This document shows, piece by piece, positions 27,007 through 36,631 of a stretch of 64,000 nt of DNA. Every line of letters starts with the position of its first letter. Within the stretch, counting starts at the first letter, position 1. The notes below the pieces were generated by a model. It ran no database searches and was not told the origin of the DNA. It worked only from the letters and a program-made list of their open reading frames with translations. The DNA comes from Runella defluvii (GTDB lineage Bacteria; Bacteroidota; Bacteroidia; Cytophagales; Spirosomataceae), in the NCBI RefSeq assembly GCF_014195535.1, contig NZ_JACIBY010000011.1:186001-250000 (forward strand), given 5' to 3'. The translations under genes and the position numbers were made by a program.

Positions 27007-29427
27007 ATGTATGTTGTTAAACGCGATGGCCGCCGTGAATCGGTCAAATTTGATAAAATCACTTCCCGCATAGAGAAGTTGTGCTACGGACTGGAAGCTG
27101 CTTACGTTCAGCCAATTGAAGTAGCTAAAAAAGTCGTATCTGGTATTTATGATGGCGTAACTACTGCTGAGTTGGACGTATTGGCTGCTGAGACAGCCGC
27201 TTCTATGACGACTAAGCACCCCGATTACGCTATCTTGGCCGCGCGTATTGCTATTTCCAATTTGCACAAAAACACGCTGAAGTCGTTCTCGGCAACGATG
27301 AAGCAACTCTATACTTATACCGACCCCAAAACAGGCGAAAATGCTTCGTTGATTTCGAAAGAAGCCTATGACGTGATTCGCAAACACGCCGCTTTGCTCG
27401 ACTCGACAATCATTTACGACCGCGACTACGGCTACGACTACTTTGGGTATAAAACGCTTGAAAAATCATACCTTTTGAAAGTAAACGGCAAAATCGCCGA
27501 GCGCCCTCAACACATGTTGATGCGCGTAGCGGTAGGGATTCACTTAGAGGATTTAGATTCGGTGATTGAAACCTACAATTTGCTTTCTGAAAGATGGTTT
27601 ACGCACGCCACTCCTACGCTTTTCAACGCAGGAACGCCGAAGCCACAGATGTCGAGTTGCTTCTTGTTGACAATGAAAGAAGATAGCATTGCGGGTATCT
27701 ACGACACCCTCAAGCAGTGCGCCCTTATTTCGCAATCCGCAGGGGGAATTGGGGTAAGTATCCACAATATTCGCGCAAAAGGTAGCTACATCAAAGGAAC
27801 AAATGGTAACTCCAACGGTATCGTGCCAATGTTGCGCGTATTCAACGACACTGCCCGTTACGTTGACCAAGGCGGTGGTAAGCGTAAAGGTTCGTTTGCG
27901 ATTTATTTGGAGCCTTGGCACGCCGATATTTTTGATTTCTTAGAATTGAAGAAAAACCACGGGAAAGAAGAACTCCGCGCCCGCGATTTGTTCTATGCCA
28001 TGTGGATTCCTGACTTATTCATGAAGCGCGTAGAAGCCAATGATACTTGGTCGTTGCTTTGCCCTCACGAATGCCCAGGTTTAGCCGATACGTATGGCGA
28101 TGAGTTTGAAGCGTTATATACCCAATACGAACGCGATGGCAAAGCCCGCAAAACGGTAAAAGCCCAAGACCTTTGGTTTGCAATTATGGAGTCGCAAATC
28201 GAGACAGGGACGCCGTACATGCTTTATAAAGACCACGCCAACCGCAAGTCGAACCAAAAGAACTTGGGAACCATCAAGTCGTCGAACTTGTGCACCGAAA
28301 TCATGGAATTCACCTCTCCAGACGAAGTAGCGGTTTGTAACTTGGCATCGATTTCGTTGCCGAAGTTTGTAGAACAAGGCACGGATGGTTTCTTGCATTT
28401 CAACCACGAGAAGTTGTTTGAAATCACGAAAGTGGTGACCCGCAACCTCAATAAAATCATTGACCTTAACTACTATCCTATCCCAGAAGCCGAACGCAGC
28501 AACAAACGCCACCGTCCTATCGGAATCGGTATCCAAGGGTTGGCCGATGCGTTCTTGTTGATGCGTATGCCGTTTGAGTCCGAAGAAGCGCGCCGCCTCA
28601 ACGAAGATATTCACGAAACGATTTATCACGGCTCATTGGTCGCTTCGATGGAGTTGGCTCAAAAAGACGGTGCTTACGAAACATGGAAAGGCTCACCAAT
28701 CTCTGAAGGTACGTTCCAATTTGATATGTGGAACGTAACGCCTAAGAGTGGTCGTTGGAACTGGGAACAGCTTCGCAAAGATGTCGTGAAACACGGTGTT
28801 CGCAACTCACTTTTGTTGGCACCTATGCCAACGGCTTCTACCAGCCAAATTTTGGGTAACAACGAATGTTTTGAACCATTTACTTCTAACCTCTACGTTC
28901 GTCGCGTATTGTCGGGTGAGTTTGTGGTTGTTAATAAATACCTCCTCAAAGACCTCGTAAAAGAAGGTTTGTGGAACGATTCGATGAAGAACAAGTTGAT
29001 GATGCACAACGGTTCGGTTCAAAAAATCGCCGAAATCCCACAACACCTCAAAGACCTTTACAAAACGGCCTGGGAAATTAAACAAAAGACGATTGTGGAC
29101 ATGGCCGCCGACCGTGGTGCGTACATTTGTCAGTCGCAGTCGTTGAATATTTTCATGGAGAATGCCAACTACGGCAAACTTACGTCGATGCACTTCTACG
29201 CATGGAAGAAAGGTTTGAAAACAGGTATGTATTACCTTCGTACCCAAGCTGCCGTTGACGCCGTGAAGTTTACGGTTGAAAAACACGTGGAAGCGGTGTT
29301 AGAACCTGTTACGACGAAAGTTTCGGAAAAAGACCTCAATTACGAGAAATACGCGCAAGAGCACGCTCCTCAGATAGCGCCAAAAGAAGATACGCAATAT
29401 CCTCTTAACTCACCTAAGGATAATTAA
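27007..29427 (+). CDS. nrdA: Ribonucleoside-diphosphate reductase, class Ia alpha subunit
   Basis: 806 residues. An ATP-cone regulatory domain fills the first 90 residues ([20 protein letters not shown]). The catalytic barrel has SSNLCTEI with the radical Cys near 429, [19 protein letters not shown], and a start of the barrel region at TPTLFNAG. It reduces ribonucleotides to deoxyribonucleotides together with a beta subunit; nrdB is not adjacent here. A strong terminator follows the stop. The upstream 459-base gap may carry its control sites. Confidence 0.95.
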   Translation: MYVVKRDGRRESVKFDKITSRIEKLCYGLEAAYVQPIEVAKKVVSGIYDGVTTAELDVLAAETAASMTTKHPDYAILAARIAISNLHKNTLKSFSATMKQLYTYTDPKTGENASLISKEAYDVIRKHAALLDSTIIYDRDYGYDYFGYKTLEKSYLLKVNGKIAERPQHMLMRVAVGIHLEDLDSVIETYNLLSERWFTHATPTLFNAGTPKPQMSSCFLLTMKEDSIAGIYDTLKQCALISQSAGGIGVSIHNIRAKGSYIKGTNGNSNGIVPMLRVFNDTARYVDQGGGKRKGSFAIYLEPWHADIFDFLELKKNHGKEELRARDLFYAMWIPDLFMKRVEANDTWSLLCPHECPGLADTYGDEFEALYTQYERDGKARKTVKAQDLWFAIMESQIETGTPYMLYKDHANRKSNQKNLGTIKSSNLCTEIMEFTSPDEVAVCNLASISLPKFVEQGTDGFLHFNHEKLFEITKVVTRNLNKIIDLNYYPIPEAERSNKRHRPIGIGIQGLADAFLLMRMPFESEEARRLNEDIHETIYHGSLVASMELAQKDGAYETWKGSPISEGTFQFDMWNVTPKSGRWNWEQLRKDVVKHGVRNSLLLAPMPTASTSQILGNNECFEPFTSNLYVRRVLSGEFVVVNKYLLKDLVKEGLWNDSMKNKLMMHNGSVQKIAEIPQHLKDLYKTAWEIKQKTIVDMAADRGAYICQSQSLNIFMENANYGKLTSMHFYAWKKGLKTGMYYLRTQAAVDAVKFTVEKHVEAVLEPVTTKVSEKDLNYEKYAQEHAPQIAPKEDTQYPLNSPKDN

Positions 29428-29454
29428 TCTTTCGCTTTCTACTTACCCCTTGCA

Positions 29455-29484
29455 AGCCCGAACCTTTGTGTTCGGGCTATTTTT
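29455..29484 (+). terminator. Intrinsic terminator of nrdA
   Basis: Arms AGCCCGAA (29455-29462) and TTCGGGCT (29471-29478) close an eight-base loop and are followed by ATTTTTT. It lies 28 bases after the nrdA stop. Confidence 0.92.
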
Positions 29485-29498
29485 TGTGCTGTGTATTG

Positions 29499-29722
29499 CT
29501 CAGGGTATGAGTACCCTGAGGCACGATGCGAGTACCCTGAGGCACGACCCGTGCGGAGGGATACTCATATCCCGACAACTAAGCAAACTTGTCAGTCCTC
29601 AGGGTATGAGTACCCTGAGGCACGACCCGTGAGGAGGGATACTCATATCCCGACAACTAAGCAAACTTGTCAGTCCTCAGGGTATGAGTACCCTGAGACA
29701 CGACGCAAGTACCCTGAGGCAC
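29499..29722. repeat. 78-bp tandem array of TGAG and CTCA hairpins with solitary arms
   Basis: Three hairpins with arm CTCAGGGTA and loop TGAG (29499-29520, 29597-29620, 29676-29697) alternate with two hairpins of arm GGGATA and loop CTCA (29558-29573, 29636-29651). The last two full units repeat with a 78-base period. Two lone right arms (TACCCTGAGGCAC at about 29533 and 29710) flank the array. The reading frame through it happens to stay open into the next gene, which I consider accidental. Confidence 0.92.
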
Positions 29723-29787
29723 AATATGGGCGTTCCAACGTTATGCTCCTTTTTTGCGTCTTCCCAAAAACTAGACTCACCTCTTCT

Positions 29788-30840
29788 ATGAACCGTTTTC
29801 TATCGTTCGGAATTGCTGCTGCAATTGTATGTTTAATGACTGCATGCCCCAATGGTCTTTTTAATGACCGCAATGGAAAATTTCTTTCCCAGCCCGTCAA
29901 TTTGGAAGCTTTTAATTCTGAATTTGACGATTATAACTCCGCTTTGCCAGGCAACCGCTACGGAAATGGCTACCTTATTTTTTCCTCAAAACGTGACCGT
30001 AAAGAGCTTTTTAACCTTGTTGCTAAACCTTTTGAGTTAGAATACGACGACAAAACCAACTTACTCAACGCTAAAGCCAGCATTCAATACAACCTCGACA
30101 TTGCCAAAGACGAACCTTACTACCAGCTTTTAGTACGGAAGGCCAATCAATCGTGCAATGTGCTAGGGCCGGTGGTTTATTCGTTCGACCGACAAATTAT
30201 TAACGTCGGCGAAACGCGCCATGAGGGCAAATTTTTGTTGCTTTATGCCGACGATTCATCGGGGGATTTACAAATTAAATTTGTTCACAATTTCAACGAT
30301 AAAAACACGGCTGAAGGCCCTTTTGAAGTAGCATGGCTCAACAGCACGAGCGATGATGCCTATCCTACCTTCAATTCAGATTTTAGCAAAGTCTATTTTT
30401 GCTCAAACCGTGAGGGGAATTTTGACATTTTTGAGGCCGATTTGCCCAACGACAAAACCCAGCTTTTGTCCACTTTATTAGCCAGAGCTATTCTACCCGT
30501 TAAGAAAAATACGCAGCTTTCTTCATCCGCCGACGACAAATGTCCGCACTTTGCAACAAGCTATTGGAGCAATACGCTGTACTTTACATCCAATCGTTCG
30601 GGTGGTTTGGGAGGTTTTGATATTTATTCTGCTCAACTCACCAACGGAACGTGGTCACAACCCGAAAACATGGGAAGTCGCGTCAATACTTCTTACGACG
30701 AGTACCGCCCAATAACGCTTCCCAACCACGATTTCAACTATCATTTAGGAGTATTTTCATCCAACCGTCCTCAAGGCAAAGGTGGCTTTGATTTGTACAT
30801 GGTAGGATTTTTGACGGGGGAACAAACGCGGCCTAAATAG
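29788..30840 (+). CDS. Lipoprotein with WD40-like (PD40) beta-propeller repeats
   Basis: 350 residues from the ATG at 29788, chosen because it gives a lipoprotein signal (CLMTAC, Cys at residue 20); an open frame running back into the repeat array has no codon support. The body carries PD40-type blades: VYFCSNREGNFDIFEADL, LYFTSNRSGGLGGFDIYSA and SSNRPQGKGGFDLYMVGF. Such blades occur in TolB and in OmpA-linked proteins of gliding Bacteroidota. No OmpA domain is present. It is probably an outer-membrane lipoprotein of unknown role. Confidence 0.88.
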   Translation: MNRFLSFGIAAAIVCLMTACPNGLFNDRNGKFLSQPVNLEAFNSEFDDYNSALPGNRYGNGYLIFSSKRDRKELFNLVAKPFELEYDDKTNLLNAKASIQYNLDIAKDEPYYQLLVRKANQSCNVLGPVVYSFDRQIINVGETRHEGKFLLLYADDSSGDLQIKFVHNFNDKNTAEGPFEVAWLNSTSDDAYPTFNSDFSKVYFCSNREGNFDIFEADLPNDKTQLLSTLLARAILPVKKNTQLSSSADDKCPHFATSYWSNTLYFTSNRSGGLGGFDIYSAQLTNGTWSQPENMGSRVNTSYDEYRPITLPNHDFNYHLGVFSSNRPQGKGGFDLYMVGFLTGEQTRPK

Positions 30841-30956
30841 GCAACTTTCGCGGTTTTGATACCGCAAGATAAAGGATGCAAGATTGATTGGTCAAAATCA
30901 TTACATTTGTGGGTTAACCAATCTTTTTTGCTCATTTTTAACTCTTGCATCATTCC

Positions 30957-32510
30957 GTGAAAAAACACCTCGCTTGGCTCTGCCTGCTGCTGTTTTTAGT
31001 GTTAGAAGGTTGCAAATCATCCAAAAAACCGCGTACCACGCCTCGTGATTTTGGCCCAATGGGAATGAAACGCGAAATGCGGGCGGTTTGGATTGCAACG
31101 GTCGATAACATTGATTGGCCCAGCCGCAAAAACCTTCCTCCCGCTGAACAACGGGAGGAGTTTATTCGGCTCATTGAAACACACAAACGGATGGGTATCA
31201 ACGCGGTTTTTGTGCAAGTACGGGCGGCAGCCGATGCGTTTTATGCCCGTGGCGAAGAACCTTGGTCTGAATGGCTAACGGGAAAACAGGGCAAAGCTCC
31301 CGAGCCTTTTTACGACCCCCTCGATTTTATGATTGAAGAATGCCACCGTCGGGGCATTGAATTTCACGCGTGGCTCAATCTCAACCGCACGGCTCACCGA
31401 GCAAGTAAGAGTATTTCCAACGATAACATTGGCCGCAAGCGTCCTGAATGGGTCTTTGACTACGATGGCTATAAGCTATTCAACTTTGGGCTCCCTGAAG
31501 TTAGGGATTATATTACGTCGGTAACGACCAACATTGTCCACGAATACGACGTGGACGGCATTCATTTTGACGACTATTTTTACCCTTATACCGTCACTGG
31601 CCAAACGCTCAAAGACGAAGAAGCCTACCAACAATACGGCAGTCGGTTTCGCAACAAAAACGACTGGCGCCGCGACAACGTTGATAAACTTATCAAACAA
31701 ATCAGCGATGCCATCACAGCCGAAAAACCGTACGTTAAGTTTGGGGTAAGCCCATTTGGGGTGTGGAGAAATCGGAAAGATGACCCTTCGGGCTCGGCAA
31801 CGGAAGCTGGGCAAACATCCTACGATAATCTGTATGCTGATACAAAAAAATGGATGAAAGCGGGCTGGATTGATTACCTTGTTCCGCAGGTTTATTTTTC
31901 TACAAAGTTTGACAAAGTACCCTTTAAAATCCTGACTTCTTGGTGGTTGCCTTATACCTACGGCCGCCATTTATACATTGGTCAAGGCCCGTATCGGATT
32001 GGTACCGAGGACAAGGATAGAACTTGGGCAAATCCATCTGAGTTGCCAAACCAAATGCGGTTTATTCGCCTCAACCCCGAAATTTTGGGAAGCGTTTTCT
32101 TTAGTTCAAAGTCATTGATTGGAAACAAACTAGGACACGCCGATTCCTTGCGTACCAATTTCTACAAAGACCCAGCGTTTCCGCCTACCATGCCGTGGAA
32201 AGACCATACGGCACCTTTGACTCCCAAGAATTTACAGGTAAAAGATACCCGCGACGGCGTCGAACTGCGCTGGGCGGCCTCTGAAGCAGCCCGCGATGGT
32301 AGTCTTGCTCACTATTATGCCGTCTATCGCTATTCCGACAGTGAAGCTCCTCGCCTATTGGCAGGCTGCTATGAAGGTCAAACGCGCGCGCTTGATAAAA
32401 GTGCCAAACGTGGCAGACGCTATACCTACGCTGTTACGGCCCTCGACCGCCTTCACAACGAAAGTGAGCCTGTGTTGGCGACGGTCTATGCCCGTTTGGC
32501 GCGGAAATAA
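30957..32510 (+). CDS. Family 10-like glycosyl hydrolase lipoprotein (GHL10)
   Basis: 517 residues from the GTG at 30957, which begins a lipoprotein signal peptide with lipobox LVLEGC; a TTG four codons upstream is the alternative. The GHL10 (DUF187) barrel is marked by EMRAVWIATVDNIDWPS, INAVFVQVRAAADAFY, EFHAWLNLNR and DVDGIHFDDYFYPY. A fibronectin-type C-terminal domain starts near APLTPKNLQVKDTRDGVEL. It is probably a cell-envelope glycan hydrolase; the substrate is unknown. Confidence 0.9.
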   Translation: MKKHLAWLCLLLFLVLEGCKSSKKPRTTPRDFGPMGMKREMRAVWIATVDNIDWPSRKNLPPAEQREEFIRLIETHKRMGINAVFVQVRAAADAFYARGEEPWSEWLTGKQGKAPEPFYDPLDFMIEECHRRGIEFHAWLNLNRTAHRASKSISNDNIGRKRPEWVFDYDGYKLFNFGLPEVRDYITSVTTNIVHEYDVDGIHFDDYFYPYTVTGQTLKDEEAYQQYGSRFRNKNDWRRDNVDKLIKQISDAITAEKPYVKFGVSPFGVWRNRKDDPSGSATEAGQTSYDNLYADTKKWMKAGWIDYLVPQVYFSTKFDKVPFKILTSWWLPYTYGRHLYIGQGPYRIGTEDKDRTWANPSELPNQMRFIRLNPEILGSVFFSSKSLIGNKLGHADSLRTNFYKDPAFPPTMPWKDHTAPLTPKNLQVKDTRDGVELRWAASEAARDGSLAHYYAVYRYSDSEAPRLLAGCYEGQTRALDKSAKRGRRYTYAVTALDRLHNESEPVLATVYARLARK

Positions 32511-32594
32511 ATGCTTACGCACTGTTAATCGTTATCTGTTAACCGTTAAACAACTGATTACTAACTACTTAAAGAATGTTTTTGAAGTTTTTTA

Positions 32595-32653
32595 TAGACT
32601 TTCCAAGTTTCAAAAACTTGGAAAGTCTAACTGTCTTTGAAACTTGGAATGTC
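32595..32653. repeat. CAA-loop hairpin with a solitary degenerate right arm
   Basis: A perfect 16-bp stem (left arm TAGACTTTCCAAGTTT, loop CAA) spans 32595-32629. A second copy of the right arm alone, AAACTTGGAATGTC with one mismatch, follows at about 32640-32653 and overlaps the end of the next gene. Confidence 0.88.
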
Positions 32654-33545
32654 AGCGTTTTTCTAGCTTTACTTTCCAATTAGGGCCGCTTTTTACACCG
32701 TATTTGGTAGCAAAATCACCCATATTGACGGCAAAAGAAAAATTCATCAAGCTATTCAAGTAACAAAGATTTTGTCCTTCGGGCACTTCACCGAAGGTAT
32801 TGGCAAAAGGCATTTCACCACGAAACACTTCTTTGTCGCCCTCCCAAACCGTCACCATTACCTTTTTACCCGCCGTTAAACCCCAATTTTTCACCATGTC
32901 AGCGGGGATATTTGTCCAAACGTTACCGTACTGAACGTCCAAAATTGGGATAGTTCCGACAATGGCATTTCCTTCTAAAACCGCTTTTTGGTACGGAATT
33001 CGAACCACTTCGTTGGGCAAACGCGTCCCTACTTGCGCCAGCGTAATGACACCCGCAGCCAACCGCGCCGCTGTAAACGCATATACGTCACGTCCGTGAA
33101 AGGTATAAGAGCCTTGCGAATTACGTCTTCGATTGATGGCTTCGTCAATCTCTCTTACTTCTTGAATCCCCATCGACTCGGCTACCAAAGAAAAGCTCCC
33201 GTTGTTGGGTCCCACAAAAAAATGCCCGCTCTTGGTTTTTAGCACCACCGATTTACGGTCGGTTCCCACGCCTGGGTCCACCACCGACACAAACACCGTT
33301 CCTTTAGGCCAGTAGGTTGCCGTTTGTTGGAGGCGATAAGCGGCTTCCCAAATGTTATACGCAGGAATTTCGTGGGTCAAATCAAACAGCCGTAGTGCGG
33401 GGTTTACGCCCATTGCCACACCCTTCATGGCCGATACCGCGCCGTCTTTCAAGCCAAAATCCGTTTGAAAAACCACTGTTTTGGGTTGGGCATACAGGGT
33501 GGTGGCAAAAATCCATGCCGTGATTGCAGTAATGAGTTTTTTCAT
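32652..33545 (-). CDS. Secreted SAM hydroxide adenosyltransferase (DUF62 family)
   Basis: 297 residues with an N-terminal signal peptide (ITAWIFATTLYAQ). The DUF62/fluorinase fold is shown by VVFQTDFGLKDGAVSAMKG, VSVVDPGVGTDRKSV, FFVGPNNGSFS and YTFHGRDVYAFTAARLAAG. Family members split S-adenosylmethionine to adenosine and methionine with water. A signal peptide is odd because SAM is cytoplasmic; export suggests a scavenging or SAM-removal role in the periplasm, or a different substrate. It is downstream of and on the same strand as the NAD salvage genes, 13 bases after prs. Confidence 0.88.
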   Translation of the reverse strand: MKKLITAITAWIFATTLYAQPKTVVFQTDFGLKDGAVSAMKGVAMGVNPALRLFDLTHEIPAYNIWEAAYRLQQTATYWPKGTVFVSVVDPGVGTDRKSVVLKTKSGHFFVGPNNGSFSLVAESMGIQEVREIDEAINRRRNSQGSYTFHGRDVYAFTAARLAAGVITLAQVGTRLPNEVVRIPYQKAVLEGNAIVGTIPILDVQYGNVWTNIPADMVKNWGLTAGKKVMVTVWEGDKEVFRGEMPFANTFGEVPEGQNLCYLNSLMNFSFAVNMGDFATKYGVKSGPNWKVKLEKR

Positions 33546-33558
33546 TAGAAACCTATAT

Positions 33559-34395
33559 TTACAGAACTGATTCTACGGGAAAGATACGTACAGAAGGCGG
33601 AGTTTCAGTAAATTCTTTAAAAGAGTTTGTACTAACGATCCCATCTATTCCTGCAATATCAAACCCTCGGCTAAAGATACCATGACTAACCACCAATAGT
33701 ACTTTTCCTGCATTTCGGCTTTTTAAAAGTGCGGCTAGTCCCGCAAAAGTGCCGCCACCGTCACAAATATCATCAATGATAAAACAAGGTCGTTGGCCAA
33801 AATCTTCTTCAAACGTCTTAAAACCTGACAATTGTCCCGTTTTTACATCCCTAAATTTGATACATTCCGCCACTCGCTCCGCACCTATCGACGCTGCAAT
33901 TTTATAGACCTTTTTTAATGCACCTGAATCGGGCGAAACCAAATAATAACCGTCGGTATTGGTAAGATTGGGAAACGCTTCCATTGCCTTTTTTACCAAC
34001 GTTACATTTGAAATCGCCACCGAACGATGGACAAGAGCCGTGGCAACGTCGGAATGCGGGTCAAAAATGCGGACTTTACGAAATTGTCCTGCATTGAGCA
34101 TATCAGCCACAATTTTGAGCGAAAACGGCTCTCCTTCCGTCATAACTCGGTCCATACGAGCTGCCATTAGGTAAGATATAGTCACATCTACTGTCTCGAC
34201 GCCTGCATAATCAAGGGCATTTTTGGCGGCAAGGCAGAGAAATACATCATTCATGGTCGATAAACGTGTCAAAATATGCACGTGCTTGGTGTTGGCGGGA
34301 AGAACCTCCAATTGAAGGTGCGGCTGTCCGTCGGGAAAAGTAAAGCTTTTGAAAGCTATTTCACTTTTTTGTGGCGTAATTAAGTTAAGGTTCAT
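33559..34395 (-). CDS. prs: Ribose-phosphate pyrophosphokinase-like protein of NAD salvage
   Basis: 278 residues from the ATG at 34395; the longer reading to 34428 runs into the inverted-repeat array. It has the PRPP synthase fold with PRPP loop CFIIDDICDGGGTFAGLA, the flexible-loop region SYLMAARMDRVMTEGEPFSLK and FDPHSD. It is shorter than housekeeping enzymes. As last gene after nrtR and nadV it probably supplies PRPP for the nicotinamide phosphoribosyltransferase. Regulation by NrtR is inferred from the operators at 36.65 kb. Confidence 0.85.
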   Translation of the reverse strand: MNLNLITPQKSEIAFKSFTFPDGQPHLQLEVLPANTKHVHILTRLSTMNDVFLCLAAKNALDYAGVETVDVTISYLMAARMDRVMTEGEPFSLKIVADMLNAGQFRKVRIFDPHSDVATALVHRSVAISNVTLVKKAMEAFPNLTNTDGYYLVSPDSGALKKVYKIAASIGAERVAECIKFRDVKTGQLSGFKTFEEDFGQRPCFIIDDICDGGGTFAGLAALLKSRNAGKVLLVVSHGIFSRGFDIAGIDGIVSTNSFKEFTETPPSVRIFPVESVL

Positions 34396-34413
34396 TTCTG
34401 TTTCGTTTTTTTG

Positions 34414-34480
34414 AACCATATAAGACATGTAAGGCCATATAAGTTGTTTTCTTATAATCTCTTATATGACTTATATGGTT
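34414..34480. repeat. Nested inverted repeats of TTATATG/CATATAAG between nadV and prs
   Basis: AACCATATAAG (34414-34424) pairs with CTTATATGGTT (34470-34480), and CCATATAAG (34435-34443) with CTTATATG (34461-34468). The short gap between the two genes is built almost entirely of these AT-rich units, which could fold the transcript between nadV and prs. Confidence 0.8.
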
Positions 34481-35955
34481 TAAAGCTGTTGTTGCACCCG
34501 TGTTCGTATCTCCGACAGTGTCCAATCAATGGTAAGTTTTCCATCCAAAAAGACCGTTTTAAGCTCACCTTGGGCTTCTTCCTCCCACGTACATTGATCT
34601 TGCAATACGTACTTGCCCGTAACAGCATCCCGATGCACCGCCATCAACCCTTTGGCCGATTTTTTAGTCCCATCGTCCGTTTTAGGGTCTTTGAAAATAT
34701 CACGTCCCTCACCATCTACTTCACCGTAAGTCGCCTTCATGGCAAAACCAAATGTGTCACGTGTCACGTATTCGTAGGTGTATGAACCTATTCCGAGCAC
34801 CACGTTATAACTAGCAAATCCTTTTTGTTTGAGTCCTTCTAAAATGGATAGCTGCCGCGCAGGCGTAATGCTATCTCCGTAAATAAGGCCAATATGCGCA
34901 TCCAGTAATTTAAAACCCTGAGGCGTAACGCTCCCCCCAAACGTTTCCCACATGCACGCTATCGCCCCTTTGTATTCGGGTGAACCAACGGGCGCGGCAG
35001 GGTCGCCAACGATAATTTTTACAGGATCACCGCTATCAGGACGAATAACCACTTTGCCATCGCGGGCCAAAATTTGGTGTTTGAGTTGAGGTAAAAACTC
35101 CGTAATCACTTGCCAAAAATCCCACGTATCGCTCACGATAGAAACAATTCCAGCGGGATATACCTCCGTAATTAGTCGCTCAAAGGTCTCTATTTCACCG
35201 TCTTTTGTCCCCATACACATTACGCTATGCTCCGTAGCAGGCACCGAACCACCAATCAACTCTGCTTCACAATCTGCGTTATAGTAATTTTCCAAGAAAT
35301 CAATGGCAGGAATGGTATCGGTTCCCGTAAAGCTCAGCAGGTGTCCCGCACCACTCATCACCGCATCTTCAATACCCGACATTCCTCTAAAACTGAAGTC
35401 GTGGCCTTGCCAAGGCACAAAACTAAGGTCATCCCCCACGGTTTCGCGGGCATAATTGGTAAACGTTTGGAAGTATTCAAATGCCGTTGTAGCCGAAGTG
35501 CTTGGTTTCCATAAAATGGTACTCATCAAGGTTTCGAGCATGTTGGTCAACCAAAAAAATTCAGGTTTTGTATTGCGAATCGTCAGAACAGGTACGCGCA
35601 TTGGAACAAGACTACCTTCGGCTAACGCCTTGATTTCGAGTGGCAAGTACCCCAAATCATGCAGTGCTTCTACGTGGTCGTATGGAATACAATCTTTTCC
35701 CAAATAGTTATCAATACGACGCTTGTATTGTTGGATAACTTCGGCTTTGGGACGTTGAAAGAAATTTTCATCAAACTGGCGAATGAGGTATTCTTTGATA
35801 AAATACTGCAACCCAAAAAATACAATTTCATTCTGTTCTGGGTTTCGTGATTTACGAGGCGTAAAGTTAGAATACACCAAAGTTGTCCCGTCGGGGTATT
35901 GGAATTTGTGTCCTACTTTGTAACCGTCTTTTAGTAAAATGGGAAGTGTTTTCAT
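34480..35955 (-). CDS. nadV: Nicotinamide phosphoribosyltransferase
   Basis: 491 residues, same length class as animal NAMPT. Typical blocks are LLKDGYKVGHKFQYPDGTTL, YSNFTPRKSR, VPWQGHDFSFRGMSGIEDA, PATEHSVMCMGTKDGEIETF, VSDTWDFWQVI, VIRPDSGDPVKI (the phosphoribosyl-binding region) and MKATYGEVDGEGRDIFKDPK. It makes nicotinamide mononucleotide from nicotinamide and PRPP. It sits between nrtR and prs, forming a compact salvage operon. Confidence 0.95.
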   Translation of the reverse strand: MKTLPILLKDGYKVGHKFQYPDGTTLVYSNFTPRKSRNPEQNEIVFFGLQYFIKEYLIRQFDENFFQRPKAEVIQQYKRRIDNYLGKDCIPYDHVEALHDLGYLPLEIKALAEGSLVPMRVPVLTIRNTKPEFFWLTNMLETLMSTILWKPSTSATTAFEYFQTFTNYARETVGDDLSFVPWQGHDFSFRGMSGIEDAVMSGAGHLLSFTGTDTIPAIDFLENYYNADCEAELIGGSVPATEHSVMCMGTKDGEIETFERLITEVYPAGIVSIVSDTWDFWQVITEFLPQLKHQILARDGKVVIRPDSGDPVKIIVGDPAAPVGSPEYKGAIACMWETFGGSVTPQGFKLLDAHIGLIYGDSITPARQLSILEGLKQKGFASYNVVLGIGSYTYEYVTRDTFGFAMKATYGEVDGEGRDIFKDPKTDDGTKKSAKGLMAVHRDAVTGKYVLQDQCTWEEEAQGELKTVFLDGKLTIDWTLSEIRTRVQQQL

Positions 35956-35983
35956 GGCAACTGTAAACGTATCTATTTAATTT

Positions 35984-36631
35984 TCAAGGAATAAACTCAA
36001 ACAATTCAGCAGGGCGACTTTTTAGTCCTTCTCGGCGCTCGCCTGTGCTTCGCAATAAGCCCGAAGCCATCATGCGTTTGTGAAAATTGCGACGGTCGAG
36101 GCTTTCACCCAAAATACATTCGTGCAACGCCTGCAATTCGCTCATTGTAAACTGGGCATTCAACAATTCGAAACCAATGGGTTGGTACTGAATTTTGGCA
36201 GCTAAACGCGCCTGCGCCACCTGAGCGATGTGCTCGTGGTCAAACCCAAGCGGAGGGAGCAGCTTCCAATGAAACCACCGCAGCTCATTCGCCATTTGCC
36301 CAACCATCAATTGGTACTTTGCTGGGTTGACCAACGCGTAATAAGCCACCGAAAGCACCCGACCTCTTGGGTCACGCGAAAGCCCTCCAAAGGTGTATAA
36401 TTGCTCTAAAAATAGATTTTCAATCCCCGTTTTGTCCTTCAAAATCCGCTGTGCTGCCTCCTCAAACGTTTCTTCCAAGCGTAAAAAGCCGCCTGGCAGC
36501 GTCCATTGGTTGGCAAATGGTTCATCTCGACGATTGAGCAACAAAATTGAAAGCTGTTCGCCATCGTAACCAAATACAACGCAGTCGATAGTAACCGAAG
36601 GGTGGGGATATAGTAATAGTTCGTCTTGCAT
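35984..36631 (-). CDS. nrtR: NrtR-type Nudix transcriptional regulator of NAD metabolism
   Basis: 215 residues. The N-terminal Nudix-like domain (ILLLNRRDEPFANQWTLPGG, then EETFEEAAQRILKDKTGI) has a degenerate Nudix box, as in regulators that sense ADP-ribose-type ligands rather than hydrolyse them. The C-terminal winged helix (QFTMSELQALHECILGESLD, RRNFHKRMMASGLL) is typical of NrtR. It lies first in an operon with nadV and prs and overlaps its own predicted operator. Confidence 0.93.
   Translation of the reverse strand: MQDELLLYPHPSVTIDCVVFGYDGEQLSILLLNRRDEPFANQWTLPGGFLRLEETFEEAAQRILKDKTGIENLFLEQLYTFGGLSRDPRGRVLSVAYYALVNPAKYQLMVGQMANELRWFHWKLLPPLGFDHEHIAQVAQARLAAKIQYQPIGFELLNAQFTMSELQALHECILGESLDRRNFHKRMMASGLLRSTGERREGLKSRPAELFEFIP

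Noticed and set aside
29499-29722. CRISPR array
   Set aside because: Repeats are hairpins in a 78-bp tandem with identical spacers; no cas genes are near.
29491-29787. Long N-terminal extension of the PD40 lipoprotein through the repeat array
   Set aside because: The codons come from the hairpin repeat, the lipoprotein signal peptide starts at 29788, and a terminator lies just upstream.
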